DNA of 64,000 nt, taken from contig CAZEFE010000006.1 of assembly GCA_964511385.1 (NCBI GenBank), positions 1 through 64,000 on the forward strand, in the 5' to 3' direction. Positions within the stretch are counted from its first letter, which is position 1. Every line of letters begins with the position of its first letter. A model generated the notes under the pieces. That model ran no database searches, was not told the origin of the DNA, and worked only from the letters and a program-made list of their open reading frames with translations. Of the stretch, positions 6,396 to 15,008 are shown piece by piece. A program made the translations under genes and the position numbers. The DNA is from CAILHX01 sp964511385. Its GTDB lineage: Bacteria > Pseudomonadota > Gammaproteobacteria > Burkholderiales > Methylophilaceae.

Positions 6396-6743
6396 ATGGA
6401 CGTCATGTTGAAGCGAGCTTATGAATATCCAGCCGAAACCGACGGTAAGCGGATTCTTGTAGATCGGCTCTGGCCGCGTGGATTGGCTAAGGTCAACGCT
6501 AAGATCGACCTCTGGCTAAAAGACGTGGCACCATCTACCGAGCTTCGCCAATGGTTTGGGCATGACCCGGAGAAATGGCTGGAGTTCAAAAAGCGGTATT
6601 GCGCTGAGCTGAAAAATAATCCCGCATTGGCAGAGCTACAAGCGCTTTCGCGTCAAGGAAACATCACCCTTATTTACGCAGCCAGGGATCAGTTGCACAA
6701 TGAGGCGGTGGTGCTCAAGCAGATTCTGGATCGCAGCACCTAA
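6396..6743 (+). CDS. DUF488 family protein (YeaO-like)
   Basis: 115-residue protein with the DUF488 signatures: KRAYEYPAETDGKRILVDRLWPRGL at the N-terminus, WLKDVAPSTELRQWFGHDP in the middle, and TLIYAARDQLHNEAVVL near the end. The family is widespread and its biochemical role is unknown. ATG at 6396 follows GAGGGAATC, a usable ribosome binding site, and matches the normal start of family members. The stop TAA opens the next attC. Confidence 0.85.
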   Translation: MDVMLKRAYEYPAETDGKRILVDRLWPRGLAKVNAKIDLWLKDVAPSTELRQWFGHDPEKWLEFKKRYCAELKNNPALAELQALSRQGNITLIYAARDQLHNEAVVLKQILDRST

Positions 6744-6797
6744 CAATTCATTCAAGCCGACGTCGCTCCGCGGCGCGGCTTAATCCAAACGTTGGGC
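6741..6797 (+). repeat. attC site (variant)
   Basis: Left end TAACAATTCATTCAAGCC, stem GACGTCGC / GCGGCGCGG, R' core GTTGGGC at 6791-6797. Confidence 0.8.
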
Positions 6798-6802
6798 CAC
6801 AC

Positions 6803-7537
6803 ATGAAAGCCAAGAGATTTCTCAGCCTGGAATGGGATGCGATCGCGGGAATCGTAGCTGCGGTAGCGGCTATCGTTCTTCATTTTTTGCATGTTGTGGA
6901 CGAGCAAGTCATCTTGCCCATCATTCTTGCCCTGATGGCGCTGCTATTCATCAACTTCATGCGGCATACAAGAAGTAATGATCTCACCGCCGAACAGGTT
7001 GATCACACGGCTCATACGGTTCAAAGTATCCACTCGGCGCTAAAGCATCCTGATGTGCTTCTGGTCGGGCCACGCCACCTGCGCTCCACGAACGAGCAAT
7101 TTATTAGGCATATGAGCGGAGACACCATTTGGTTCAATGTCTGCCTGTCGATGTACAAGCCACAACCATTATTTGATGCATTGCTGCGTCCGGCGGTGGA
7201 CAATCCGATGGTGTCCTCGATCCAGTTCATCCTCGATGAAAGTCAAAAGGATTTATGGCGACAATTCATACAGCCCAGGATTGCTGCCTGTTCCGGTAAC
7301 GCGAAGGTGAGGGAGCCCCGCTGGTACCGCTTGGATAAGACTGTTTCGTACATTCTTGCCGATAGCCAACTGAGCGGTGGGACGGAAGCGCTGCTCAGCT
7401 TCTGGGGCGAGCCGTTCATGGCACAGGCCAGTGAGCGAGACGTGCCACGCTTCATTTTTCACCTGCAAAAGAATGCTGAGATTCTGCCGCATCTGGTGGA
7501 ACTTGAGCGCAGTTATATGCATACTCATCATGAGTAG
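6803..7537 (+). CDS. hypothetical membrane-anchored cassette protein, 244 aa
   Basis: The largest cargo in the array. Two closely spaced transmembrane segments (residues about 14-31 and 36-53) anchor a cytoplasmic domain of about 190 residues. That domain has ordered strands and helices (DVLLVGPRHL, GDTIWFNVCLSMY, VSSIQFILDES, VSYILADS, EALLSFWGEPF). The pattern 'FILDE' and 'SYILADS...' recalls phospholipase D-like or TIR-adjacent sensor domains, but no catalytic HKD or other motif is present, so no function is assigned. It starts six bases after the attC core. Confidence 0.65.
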   Translation: MKAKRFLSLEWDAIAGIVAAVAAIVLHFLHVVDEQVILPIILALMALLFINFMRHTRSNDLTAEQVDHTAHTVQSIHSALKHPDVLLVGPRHLRSTNEQFIRHMSGDTIWFNVCLSMYKPQPLFDALLRPAVDNPMVSSIQFILDESQKDLWRQFIQPRIAACSGNAKVREPRWYRLDKTVSYILADSQLSGGTEALLSFWGEPFMAQASERDVPRFIFHLQKNAEILPHLVELERSYMHTHHE

Positions 7538-7561
7538 CGATACACTGCTGCACTTTGGCCG

Positions 7562-7627
7562 GCCCAACGTGGCGCTCAACCCGGATGCTACGCCTGCGGC
7601 TCCGCGCCGGTGAGTTCCACGTTATGT
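7562..7627 (+). repeat. attC site (variant)
   Basis: R'' GCCCAAC at 7562-7568, inner arms GCGGCTCCGCGC, R' core GTTATGT at 7621-7627. It starts 24 bases after the preceding stop. Confidence 0.75.
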
Positions 7628-7644
7628 TTCATCGGGAGGCTTGA

Positions 7645-8076
7645 TTGCAGCTTGAATGGAGGGAAACCCTCGAGGGTGTCGATTGGCGGGAACTTTCGGC
7701 CCTCTATCTGGCGGCGCCGCTGGGCGAGAAGAATCCTGCTGATCTTGAGAAGGCATTCTCAAACAGCATGTTTCGGTTCTTCGTTTACGACGCTGGCCGT
7801 TTGGTTGGTGTCGGTCGAGCACTTGCTGACGGTGCGGACTGTTCTTACATCTGTGACGTCGCAGTTCTCCCCACACACCAAGGCATAGGCTTAGGAAAAG
7901 AAATCGTCGCAAAGCTCATTGCATTGTCGGCCGGTCACAAGAAAATCCTGCTTTACTCTGCTCCGGGCAAGGAGTCTTTTTATCGCCGTCTTGGTTTCAG
8001 GCGAATGACAACAGCAATGGCCATCTTCGAGAATCAGGCCTCTGCCCTTGAGCGGGGATTGGTCAATGAAACATAA
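7645..8076 (+). CDS. GNAT family N-acetyltransferase
   Basis: 143-residue GNAT protein: a strand-rich centre (RFFVYDAGRLVGVGRAL), then the acetyl-CoA loop VAVLPTHQGIGLGKEIVAKL (Q/R-x-x-G-x-G/A motif A), and a C-terminal SFYRRLGFRR motif (YxxxGF). It should transfer an acetyl group from acetyl-CoA to an amine; the substrate is unknown. The start is TTG at 7645, supported by GGGAGG six bases upstream and by the absence of a nearby ATG. It is the last cassette gene before the ordinary chromosome. Confidence 0.85.
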   Translation: MQLEWRETLEGVDWRELSALYLAAPLGEKNPADLEKAFSNSMFRFFVYDAGRLVGVGRALADGADCSYICDVAVLPTHQGIGLGKEIVAKLIALSAGHKKILLYSAPGKESFYRRLGFRRMTTAMAIFENQASALERGLVNET

Positions 8077-8150
8077 CCCTGCGGTTCACCATGAATCACA
8101 CCTGATGCAGTAAACACCTTAGAGCCTTAAACCAAGGCGTCAAATGAGAG
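8074..8150 (+). repeat. decayed terminal attC / end of cassette array
   Basis: The left end TAACCCTGCGGTTCACC looks like an R''-L'' side starting at the GNAT stop codon, but no GTTRRRY core follows. The right half is unrecognisable beyond a weak GGCGTCAAATGAGAG similarity. It marks the probable distal boundary of the array. Nothing else is visible up to the pat gene. Confidence 0.35.
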
Positions 8151-8247
8151 GTGTCATGAGCAGCGCGCGTGATCCGGTGGAATTTTGTAGCACAGGCATC
8201 ACAATCCGCTAACATAATGGCTTCTCGTCCACGGCAAGCCGAACATC

Positions 8248-10926
8248 ATGGGTCAGCACTATCTCAAACCGCTTTTTGCACCTAAATCGGTTGCCATTTT
8301 TGGCGCCAGCGACCGCACCGATGCCGTGGGGCAGATTGTGTTCCAGGGCATGCTGCAGGGCGGCTACCAGGGTGCGCTTTACCCCATCAATCCGAGCCAC
8401 GCCGAGGTGCAGGGCTGCAAGGCGTATACCTCGCTGGGGCAGATCGGCGAGCCGGTCGACCTGGCGGTGATTGCCACGCCGGCGAAAACGGTGCCGGACA
8501 TCATCGAGGAATGCGGCAAGCATAACGTCAAGGCGGCGGTGATCATTACCGCCGGTTTCGGCGAAACCGGTCCCGAGGGCCAGGCGCTGGAGCGCGCGGT
8601 GGTGGAGAACGCGCAGCGCTACGGCATCCGCCTGATCGGCCCCAACTGCCTGGGCGTGATGCGCCCGGAGATCGGCCTCAACGCCACGTTCAACAAGGGT
8701 ATCGCCAACCCCGGCAACCTGGCTTTTGTGTCGCAATCCGGCGCGTTGTGCACGGCGATTCTGGATTGGGCCAAATCCAACGACGTTGGTTTTTCCAGCG
8801 TGATTTCCATGGGTTCGTCGGTGGACGTGGATTTCGGCGAGATTCTCGATTACCTGGTTTCGGACGTCAAAACCCAGAGCATCCTGCTGTATATCGAGGG
8901 CATCCGCAACGCGCGCAGTTTCATGAGCGCGATCCGCGCGGCGGCGCGAGTCAAGCCGGTGATCTTGGTCAAGGTGGGGCGCCATGCGGCGGCTTCCAAG
9001 GCGGCGATGTCGCATACCGCTTCGCTGGTGGGGTCGGACGATGCGTTTGAGGCTGCGGTGCGGCGCGCCGGTGTGGTGCGCGTGCAGACCATTACCCAGC
9101 TGTTTTCCGCGGCCAAGGCGCTTTCCTGTGGCTTTCACCCCACCGGCAACCGGCTGGCGATCGTCACCAACGGCGGCGGTCCCGGCGTGATGGCGACGGA
9201 TTGCGCTTCCGACCTGGGGCTGGTGATGGCAACCCTGTCCGAGGCGACGATAGAACAACTCAACCAGGTGCTGCCGCACACCTGGTCGCACGGTAACCCG
9301 GTGGATATCATCGGCGATGCGCAGGCCGACCGCTACCAGCACGCGGTGCAGGCGTGCCTGGAAGACCCCAACGTGGACGGCGTGCTGACCATACTCACGC
9401 CGCAGGCGATGACCAAGCCGCTGGAAGTGGCCGATGCGGTGATCGAACTTTCCAACCGGTACAGCCGTCCGCTGTTGGCCTGCTGGATGGGCGGGGGGCA
9501 GGTGGAGGAAGCGCGCGCGGCGTTCAACCAGGCGCGCAAGCCCAGCTTCCGCACCCCGGAACCGGCGGTGGAGGTGTTTTCCTTCCTCTCCGCCTATTAC
9601 CAGAACCAGAAGCTGCTGATGCAGGTGCCCGGCCCGCTGTCTCACCAGGTGAAGCCGGACGTGGAAGGCGCGCGCATGATCATCGAAGGCGCGCTGCAGG
9701 ACAGGCGCAAGGTGCTGAACGAGATGGAATCCAAGGCGCTGCTGTCGGCGTTCCATATCCCGGTGGCGCAGACCATGGTGGCGCATTCGCCGAACGAGGC
9801 GCTGCTGATCGCGCAGCAGCTGGGTTTCCCGGTGGCGATGAAGGTGAATTCGCCGGACATCACCCACAAAACCGATGCCGGCGGCGTGCGGCTCAACCTG
9901 GTCAACGCGCAGGCGGTGCGCGGCGCGTATCACGAGATCATAGAAAGCGTGCGGCAATACCGCCCGGATGCGCAGGTGGAGGGCATCTCCATCGAGCCGA
10001 TGATCGTGAAGCCGAACGGGCGCGAGCTGATGATCGGCGTGATCAACGACCCGGTGTTCGGGCCGGTGATCACCTTCGGCGCGGGGGGCACCACGGTGGA
10101 GATCATGGGCGACCGCGCGGTGTCGCTGCCGCCGCTGAACAGCTTCCTGGTGAGGGATATGATCCAGGGCACGCACGTGGCCCGGATGCTGGGCGCCTTC
10201 CGCCACATGCCGCCGGTGGATATGGAAGCGCTGGAAAGCGTGCTGCTGCGCGTGTCGGAAATGGCGTGTGAACTGCCGATGCTGATGGAAATGGACATCA
10301 ACCCGCTGATTGTGGACGAACATGGCGCGCTGGCGGCCGATGCGCGCGTGGTGGTGGAGTTCCGCCAGCCCGGCGCCGATCGTTATGCCCACATGGCGAT
10401 TTACCCGTATCCGACGCATCTGGTGAGCGAGTGGCAGTTGGCCGACGGCACCAATATGGTGATCCGCCCGATCCGCCCGGAAGATGCCGAACTGGAACAG
10501 GAGTTTGTGCACAACCTGTCGGAAGAATCGCGTTATTTCCGCTTCATGAACAGCGTGCAGGAACTCAGCCAGAGCATGCTGGTGCGTTTCACGCAAATCG
10601 ACTACAGCCGCGAGATGGCGCTGATCGCCGTGAGCGAGGAACAGGGCCGGGAGGTTGAACTGGGCGTGACGCGCTACGCCATCAACCCCGATGGCGAAAG
10701 CTGCGAATTCGCCCTGGTCATCGCCGACAACATGCGCGGCAAGGGGCTGGGCCACAAGCTGATGACGGCGCTGATGGATGCGGCGCGCGGCAAGGGGCTG
10801 AAAACCATCGAAGGCCAGGTGTTGAACAACAACGCCAACATGCTGAAGCTGATGAAGCGGCTGGGTTTCAGCATCGACCCCAGCCCGGAAGACGACAGCG
10901 TCAAGATCGTCCGTAAGGCGTTGTAG
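8248..10926 (+). CDS. pat: Pat/YfiQ-type protein acetyltransferase (acyl-CoA ligase-like + GNAT)
   Basis: 892 residues, close to E. coli PatZ/YfiQ. Domain order: CoA-binding Rossmann domain (residues about 5-130, VAIFGASDR); succinyl-CoA ligase-like domain with GPNCLGVMRP (about 131-139) and SHTASLVG containing H256; a second ligase domain; an ATP-grasp domain (about 490-710, LNEMESKALL and THKTDAGGVRLN); a C-terminal GNAT domain (about 725-890, ADNMRGKGLGHKLM). Such enzymes acetylate lysines, classically inactivating acetyl-CoA synthetase. The deacetylase-family gene follows after eight bases. An ADP-forming acyl-CoA synthetase fused to GNAT is the alternative description. Confidence 0.88.
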   Translation: MGQHYLKPLFAPKSVAIFGASDRTDAVGQIVFQGMLQGGYQGALYPINPSHAEVQGCKAYTSLGQIGEPVDLAVIATPAKTVPDIIEECGKHNVKAAVIITAGFGETGPEGQALERAVVENAQRYGIRLIGPNCLGVMRPEIGLNATFNKGIANPGNLAFVSQSGALCTAILDWAKSNDVGFSSVISMGSSVDVDFGEILDYLVSDVKTQSILLYIEGIRNARSFMSAIRAAARVKPVILVKVGRHAAASKAAMSHTASLVGSDDAFEAAVRRAGVVRVQTITQLFSAAKALSCGFHPTGNRLAIVTNGGGPGVMATDCASDLGLVMATLSEATIEQLNQVLPHTWSHGNPVDIIGDAQADRYQHAVQACLEDPNVDGVLTILTPQAMTKPLEVADAVIELSNRYSRPLLACWMGGGQVEEARAAFNQARKPSFRTPEPAVEVFSFLSAYYQNQKLLMQVPGPLSHQVKPDVEGARMIIEGALQDRRKVLNEMESKALLSAFHIPVAQTMVAHSPNEALLIAQQLGFPVAMKVNSPDITHKTDAGGVRLNLVNAQAVRGAYHEIIESVRQYRPDAQVEGISIEPMIVKPNGRELMIGVINDPVFGPVITFGAGGTTVEIMGDRAVSLPPLNSFLVRDMIQGTHVARMLGAFRHMPPVDMEALESVLLRVSEMACELPMLMEMDINPLIVDEHGALAADARVVVEFRQPGADRYAHMAIYPYPTHLVSEWQLADGTNMVIRPIRPEDAELEQEFVHNLSEESRYFRFMNSVQELSQSMLVRFTQIDYSREMALIAVSEEQGREVELGVTRYAINPDGESCEFALVIADNMRGKGLGHKLMTALMDAARGKGLKTIEGQVLNNNANMLKLMKRLGFSIDPSPEDDSVKIVRKAL

Positions 10927-10934
10927 GCAGGCGC

Positions 10935-11858
10935 ATGCACACGGCTTACCTGACGCATCCGTCCTGCCTCAGGCACGACATGGGCGCGGACCACCCCGAA
11001 TGTCCGGCGCGGATTCACGCCATTGAAGACCAGCTGATCGCCTCCGGCATGCTGGATTTCCTCTGCCAGTATCAAGCTCCCGCGGCCAGCAGGGAACAAC
11101 TGCTCCGCGCCCATGCCGCGGAATATGTCGACTGGGTGTTCGACCACGCGCCGCAGGCCGGGCTGGTGCCTCTGGACGGTGACACGGCGATGAATGCCCA
11201 CAGCCTGGAAGCGGCGCTGCACGCTGCCGGCGCGGTGGTTAAGGCGGTGGACCTGGTGATGGCCGGCCAGGTGCAAAATGCTTTTTGCAACATCCGCCCG
11301 CCGGGGCACCATGCCGGGCGCGCCAGCGCGGCGGGGTTCTGCATTTTCAACAATGTGGCGGTGGGAGCGCTGCACGCGCTGGAACAGCACGGGCTGCAGC
11401 GGGTGGCAATCGCCGATTTCGACGTGCACCACGGTAACGGCACGGAAAATATTTTCCATGACGACCCGCGCGTGATGCTGTGCTCGACCTTCCGTCACCC
11501 GTATTACCCATATTGCGGCGCCGACAGCGGCAACGACCACATCATCAACGTGCCGCTGGCCGCGGGCAGCGGCGGGGCGGAGTTCCGCGATGCGGTGACC
11601 GGGCACTGGCTGCCGGCGCTGGAGCGGTTCCAGCCGCAGTTGCTGCTGATTTCCGCCGGTTTCGATGCGCACCGGGAAGACGACATGGGCGGGCTGGCGC
11701 TACGGGAAGCCGATTACGCCTGGGTGACGGAACTGCTGAAAGAGGTCGCCGGGCGCTATGCCCAGGGCCGCATCGTTTCCACGCTGGAAGGCGGCTACGC
11801 CCTGCATGCGCTGGGGCGCAGCGTGGCGGCGCATATCAAGAGCCTTGGCGGGCTTTAG
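10935..11858 (+). CDS. histone deacetylase/AcuC family zinc deacetylase
   Basis: 307-residue class II-like HDAC. Visible active-site elements: RPPGHHAG with His125-His126, the zinc-binding DFDVHHGNG (Asp163, His165) and SAGFDAH (Asp244), and the terminal LEGGYAL. The family removes acetyl groups from lysines, acetylpolyamines or similar small molecules. It begins eight bases after the Pat-type acetyltransferase, so writer and possible eraser are probably co-transcribed. Whether the target is protein lysine, as in the AcuC/Pat logic, is inference. Confidence 0.9.
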   Translation: MHTAYLTHPSCLRHDMGADHPECPARIHAIEDQLIASGMLDFLCQYQAPAASREQLLRAHAAEYVDWVFDHAPQAGLVPLDGDTAMNAHSLEAALHAAGAVVKAVDLVMAGQVQNAFCNIRPPGHHAGRASAAGFCIFNNVAVGALHALEQHGLQRVAIADFDVHHGNGTENIFHDDPRVMLCSTFRHPYYPYCGADSGNDHIINVPLAAGSGGAEFRDAVTGHWLPALERFQPQLLLISAGFDAHREDDMGGLALREADYAWVTELLKEVAGRYAQGRIVSTLEGGYALHALGRSVAAHIKSLGGL

Positions 11859-11880
11859 CGAAAGCCTGTAAGCTGGAAAG

Positions 11881-13620
11881 ATGACGACATTGAGCCTGCG
11901 TTTTCGCCTGAACCTGTTGATCACCGTGCTGATGCTGCTGTTCATGCTGGCGATGGGCACGGTGATCATCAAGGGTACGCGTTCCTCGATCCAGGAAGGC
12001 GTGGAAACCGCAACACGGGTCACCACGCAATTGCTGGATACGGTGATTGTCAGCGCGTTCCGCAACCCCGAACTGGGCGCTACGCATGAAGTGCTGCATT
12101 CGTTCCTGATTTCGCTTGGGCACGTGCGCAGCAACGATATCCTGTTGTATGACGCGTCCGGCCGGCTGATTTACCATTCGCCGCCTTCCAGGTACCGGGT
12201 GGATGAAGAGCCGCCGGCCTGGTTCAGCGTATTGGTGAAGCCCAAGACGGAGACGGTGACGCGGCGTATCCAGTATGGCACGCTGGTGATCACTTCCAAT
12301 CCCGGCGGCGCCATCCGTGAAGCCTGGAGTGCGCTGAAGCCGCTGTTATGGATGGCGGGCATCTTTTTTGTCCTGGTGAACCTGGTGGTGAACTGGAAGC
12401 TGAGCCGCGCCTTGCTGCCGATGAGCGGTATCCTGGAAGCCATCCATCGCATGGGGCAGGGCGATTTGGCGGCCAGGCTGCCGCGTTACGCCCTGCCGGA
12501 GTTCAATCACATCGGGCAGAGCTTCAATCGCATGGCCGCCTCGCTGGAAACCAGCACCGAGGAAAGCCGCCGCCTGGCGCTGATCGTTCAGCAAACGGGC
12601 GATGCCATCATGATGCACGACCTGGAGGGCCGCATTTCGCTGTGGAACCCGGCGGCGGAGCGCCTGTTCGGCTACGCGGCGCAGGACATCGTCGGCCAGT
12701 CGGCCACATTGCTGATGCCGCCGGGGCGGGAGCAGGAACTGAAGCAGAACCTGGCGGTGATTGCCGAACGGCGGCTGATCGATAATTTTGAAACGCAGCG
12801 CTTGGCCAAGGATGGCAAGCTGCTGGACGTGGCGCTGTCCGCCGCGCCGCTGATTGATCCGCACGAAAACCGGGTGGTCGGCGAGATCTGCAGCATGCGC
12901 GACGTCACCGAGCACAAGCGGGTGGAAGAGGCCGAGCGCAAGCTGGAGGAAAACCGCCAGTTGACGCAGCTGATTCGCCGCCATATCGAAGACGAGCGGC
13001 GCAGCCTGGCGCGCGAGCTGCATGACGAACTGGGGCAGTATGTCACCGCCATCAAGACGTTTGCCGTGGCGATAGCCAACAAGGCGGAAAAAACCTTGCC
13101 GGAGGTGGCGTCGGGCGCGCAGACCATTGTTGCGGCGGCCAACCATATCTATGACGGCATGCACAACATCATCCGCCAGTTGCGTCCGGGTGCGCTGGAT
13201 AACCTGGGGCTGACGGAAACGCTGCAGGATGCAGTCACGCAGTGGCAGTCGCAGCATCCGCACATCCGGTTTGCGCTGAATCTGGAAGGCAAGCTGGATA
13301 CGCTGGGCGAAAGCATCAACATCAACCTGTACCGCATCGTGCAGGAGTCGGTGACCAATGCGCTGAAATATTCCGGCGCGGGGGAGATTTGTATTGCGCT
13401 GGCGCGAACTCCTGAGAATCGCGTCAGTCTGACAGTCAGCGACAATGGCGTGGGCGTGAATGTGTGCAATGTGGACCAGACCCGCCATTTCGGCCTGCTG
13501 GGCATGCGCGAGCGCGCCCAGGCGCTGGGTGGGGTGTTCGATATCCAGTCGGCGCCGGAGCAGGGCGTGTGCATCCATGTGGAAATACCCGCGGAAATTT
13601 CTGGAGAGGCGAGGGGATGA
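11881..13620 (+). CDS. PAS-containing NarX-type sensor histidine kinase
   Basis: 579 residues. Two transmembrane helices (about 12-30 and 157-177) flank a periplasmic sensor region of about 125 residues. A HAMP domain (about 178-232), a PAS domain (about 245-350, DAIMMHDLEGRISLWNPAAERLFGY) and a HisKA_3 dimerisation helix with ARELHDELGQY (His381) follow. The HATPase_c domain carries DNGVGV and GLLGMRERA. HisKA_3 kinases pair with NarL-type regulators, and one overlaps its stop codon by ATGA. The gene starts 22 bases after the deacetylase gene, suggesting a four-gene operon. The signal is unknown. Confidence 0.9.
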   Translation: MTTLSLRFRLNLLITVLMLLFMLAMGTVIIKGTRSSIQEGVETATRVTTQLLDTVIVSAFRNPELGATHEVLHSFLISLGHVRSNDILLYDASGRLIYHSPPSRYRVDEEPPAWFSVLVKPKTETVTRRIQYGTLVITSNPGGAIREAWSALKPLLWMAGIFFVLVNLVVNWKLSRALLPMSGILEAIHRMGQGDLAARLPRYALPEFNHIGQSFNRMAASLETSTEESRRLALIVQQTGDAIMMHDLEGRISLWNPAAERLFGYAAQDIVGQSATLLMPPGREQELKQNLAVIAERRLIDNFETQRLAKDGKLLDVALSAAPLIDPHENRVVGEICSMRDVTEHKRVEEAERKLEENRQLTQLIRRHIEDERRSLARELHDELGQYVTAIKTFAVAIANKAEKTLPEVASGAQTIVAAANHIYDGMHNIIRQLRPGALDNLGLTETLQDAVTQWQSQHPHIRFALNLEGKLDTLGESININLYRIVQESVTNALKYSGAGEICIALARTPENRVSLTVSDNGVGVNVCNVDQTRHFGLLGMRERAQALGGVFDIQSAPEQGVCIHVEIPAEISGEARG

Positions 13621-14249
13621 TTAATGTAATGCTGGTGGATGACCATGCCGTGGTGCGCATGGGGTTCAAGCTGCTGCTGGATTCGGCGTCGGACATCAAG
13701 GTGGTGGCCGAGGCGGAGAGCGGCGAGCAGGCCATCAAACTGTACGGCGAGGTGCAGCCCGATGTGGTGGTGATGGACATTACCATGCCCGGTATCGGCG
13801 GGCTGGAGGCGATCGAGCGCATCATGGCCAAGGACCCGCGCGCGCGCATACTGGTGCTGTCGGCGCACGAGGATTCGGTGCATCCGAAACGGGTGTTGAA
13901 TGCGGGCGCGCTGGGCTACCTGACCAAGCGCAGCGCGGCGGAAGAGTTGATCAAGGCGATCCAGACCGTGGCCGGACGCAAGAAATACATCGAGGCGGGC
14001 ATTGCCCAGCAAATGGCGATCCAGCAGTTGTCCGGCGAGCAGAATCCGGTGGACGTGCTGTCGGCGCGGGAGTTTGAAGTGTTCATCGCCCTGGCCAAGG
14101 GCAAGACCACCAATGACATCGCGGATACGTTATGCCTGAGCCCGCGCACGGTGGGCACGCACCTGTACAACATCAAGCAGAAGCTGGGCGCCTCGACGTC
14201 GGCGGATTTGGCGCTGACCGCGATGCGTTGCGGGCTGATTGACCCCTGA
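13617..14249 (+). CDS. NarL/FixJ-type response regulator
   Basis: 210 residues: receiver domain (1-120) with phospho-acceptor Asp54 in VVVMDITMPG, acidic pocket DD at 8-9, and K in LTKRS. The C-terminal LuxR helix-turn-helix (about 145-205) includes LSAREFEVFIALAKGKTTNDIADTL. ATG at 13617 overlaps the kinase stop (ATGA) and follows GGAGAGGCGAGGGG. It is the cognate regulator of the upstream HisKA_3 kinase; target promoters are unknown. The stop codon sits in the loop of a terminator-like hairpin. Confidence 0.92.
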   Translation: MINVMLVDDHAVVRMGFKLLLDSASDIKVVAEAESGEQAIKLYGEVQPDVVVMDITMPGIGGLEAIERIMAKDPRARILVLSAHEDSVHPKRVLNAGALGYLTKRSAAEELIKAIQTVAGRKKYIEAGIAQQMAIQQLSGEQNPVDVLSAREFEVFIALAKGKTTNDIADTLCLSPRTVGTHLYNIKQKLGASTSADLALTAMRCGLIDP

Positions 14250-14259
14250 GCGGGGTCAG
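14240..14259. terminator. hairpin between convergent genes
   Basis: TGACCCC-tgagc-GGGGTCA forms a seven-pair stem across the stop codons of the response regulator (14249) and the diguanylate cyclase (14256). It lacks a long T run, so intrinsic termination is plausible rather than clear. Confidence 0.45.
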
Positions 14260-15008
14260 CTGTCAATGACCGGCGTCGGGGTGATTTCCACCCGGTTGCG
14301 GCCGTTGGCTTTTGCCGCATACAGCGCCTGGTCGGCACGTGCCAGCATGGCGCTGATGTCGGCTTCATGCTCCGCCAGCGTGGATGCGCCGATGCTGACG
14401 GTGACCTTGAGCAGCAATGCCTCGTAGGGGATGATGGTATCCTCGATGGCCTTGCGCAGCCGCTCTGCCAGCATTTTCGCTTCGACGATGCCGGCATGCG
14501 GCAGCAGGATGACGAATTCTTCGCCGCCATACCGCGCCAGCACATCGGATTTCCGCAATGTCCTGGTGCCTACGCGCACCACGGCTTTTAATACTTCATC
14601 GCCCGCGGCGTGGCCGTGGGTGTCGTTGACCAGCTTGAACTTGTCCAGGTCCAGCATCAGCACCGTCAGCGCCTGTCCATAGCGGTGGGCGCGGGCACAT
14701 TCCACCTTGGCCTGGTCGTCGAAATAACGGCGGTTGTAGGCACCGGTCAGCGGGTCCTTTTGCGACAGCGCGGAAAGCCGCTGCTCCGACTGGTACAGTT
14801 CGTAAGACAGCGTGGCCAGCCAGTAGATGATCAAGGGGGAAACCGAAGCCGACACCATGGCCCCGATCAGCAGGTCGTTGCTTAACAGCTGGCCCTTGAG
14901 CAACAGGTCGTAAACCGCTGTCATGCCAATGGAAGCGCACACCGACAGCAGGCTTGCCACCAGTGTCACCCCCAGGCTTCCGAACCTTCTAATCAAGATG
15001 CGTATCAT
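14256..15008 (-). CDS. membrane diguanylate cyclase (GGDEF)
   Basis: 250 residues with two N-terminal transmembrane segments (about 9-34 and 44-66), a short linker and a full GGDEF domain. The active-site motif is GGEEF (161-165). RKSD (152-155) five residues before it is a product-binding inhibitory I-site. Both indicate an active, feedback-controlled c-di-GMP synthase. There is no separate sensor domain. It overlaps the end of the DMT transporter gene by ATGA, so the two are co-transcribed. Confidence 0.9.
   Translation of the reverse strand: MIRILIRRFGSLGVTLVASLLSVCASIGMTAVYDLLLKGQLLSNDLLIGAMVSASVSPLIIYWLATLSYELYQSEQRLSALSQKDPLTGAYNRRYFDDQAKVECARAHRYGQALTVLMLDLDKFKLVNDTHGHAAGDEVLKAVVRVGTRTLRKSDVLARYGGEEFVILLPHAGIVEAKMLAERLRKAIEDTIIPYEALLLKVTVSIGASTLAEHEADISAMLARADQALYAAKANGRNRVEITPTPVIDS

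Noticed and set aside
1..8150. Class 1 or other mobile integron with antibiotic cassettes
   Set aside because: No resistance cassettes apart from the SMR tail, no sul1/qacEdelta1 3' conserved segment and no transposon ends. The homogeneous attC sites fit a chromosomal array.
8209..10755. 848-codon open frame antisense to the Pat-type acetyltransferase
   Set aside because: It is a by-product of high third-position GC. It is rich in His/Arg/Gln with no domain, while the sense strand encodes a recognisable full-length enzyme.
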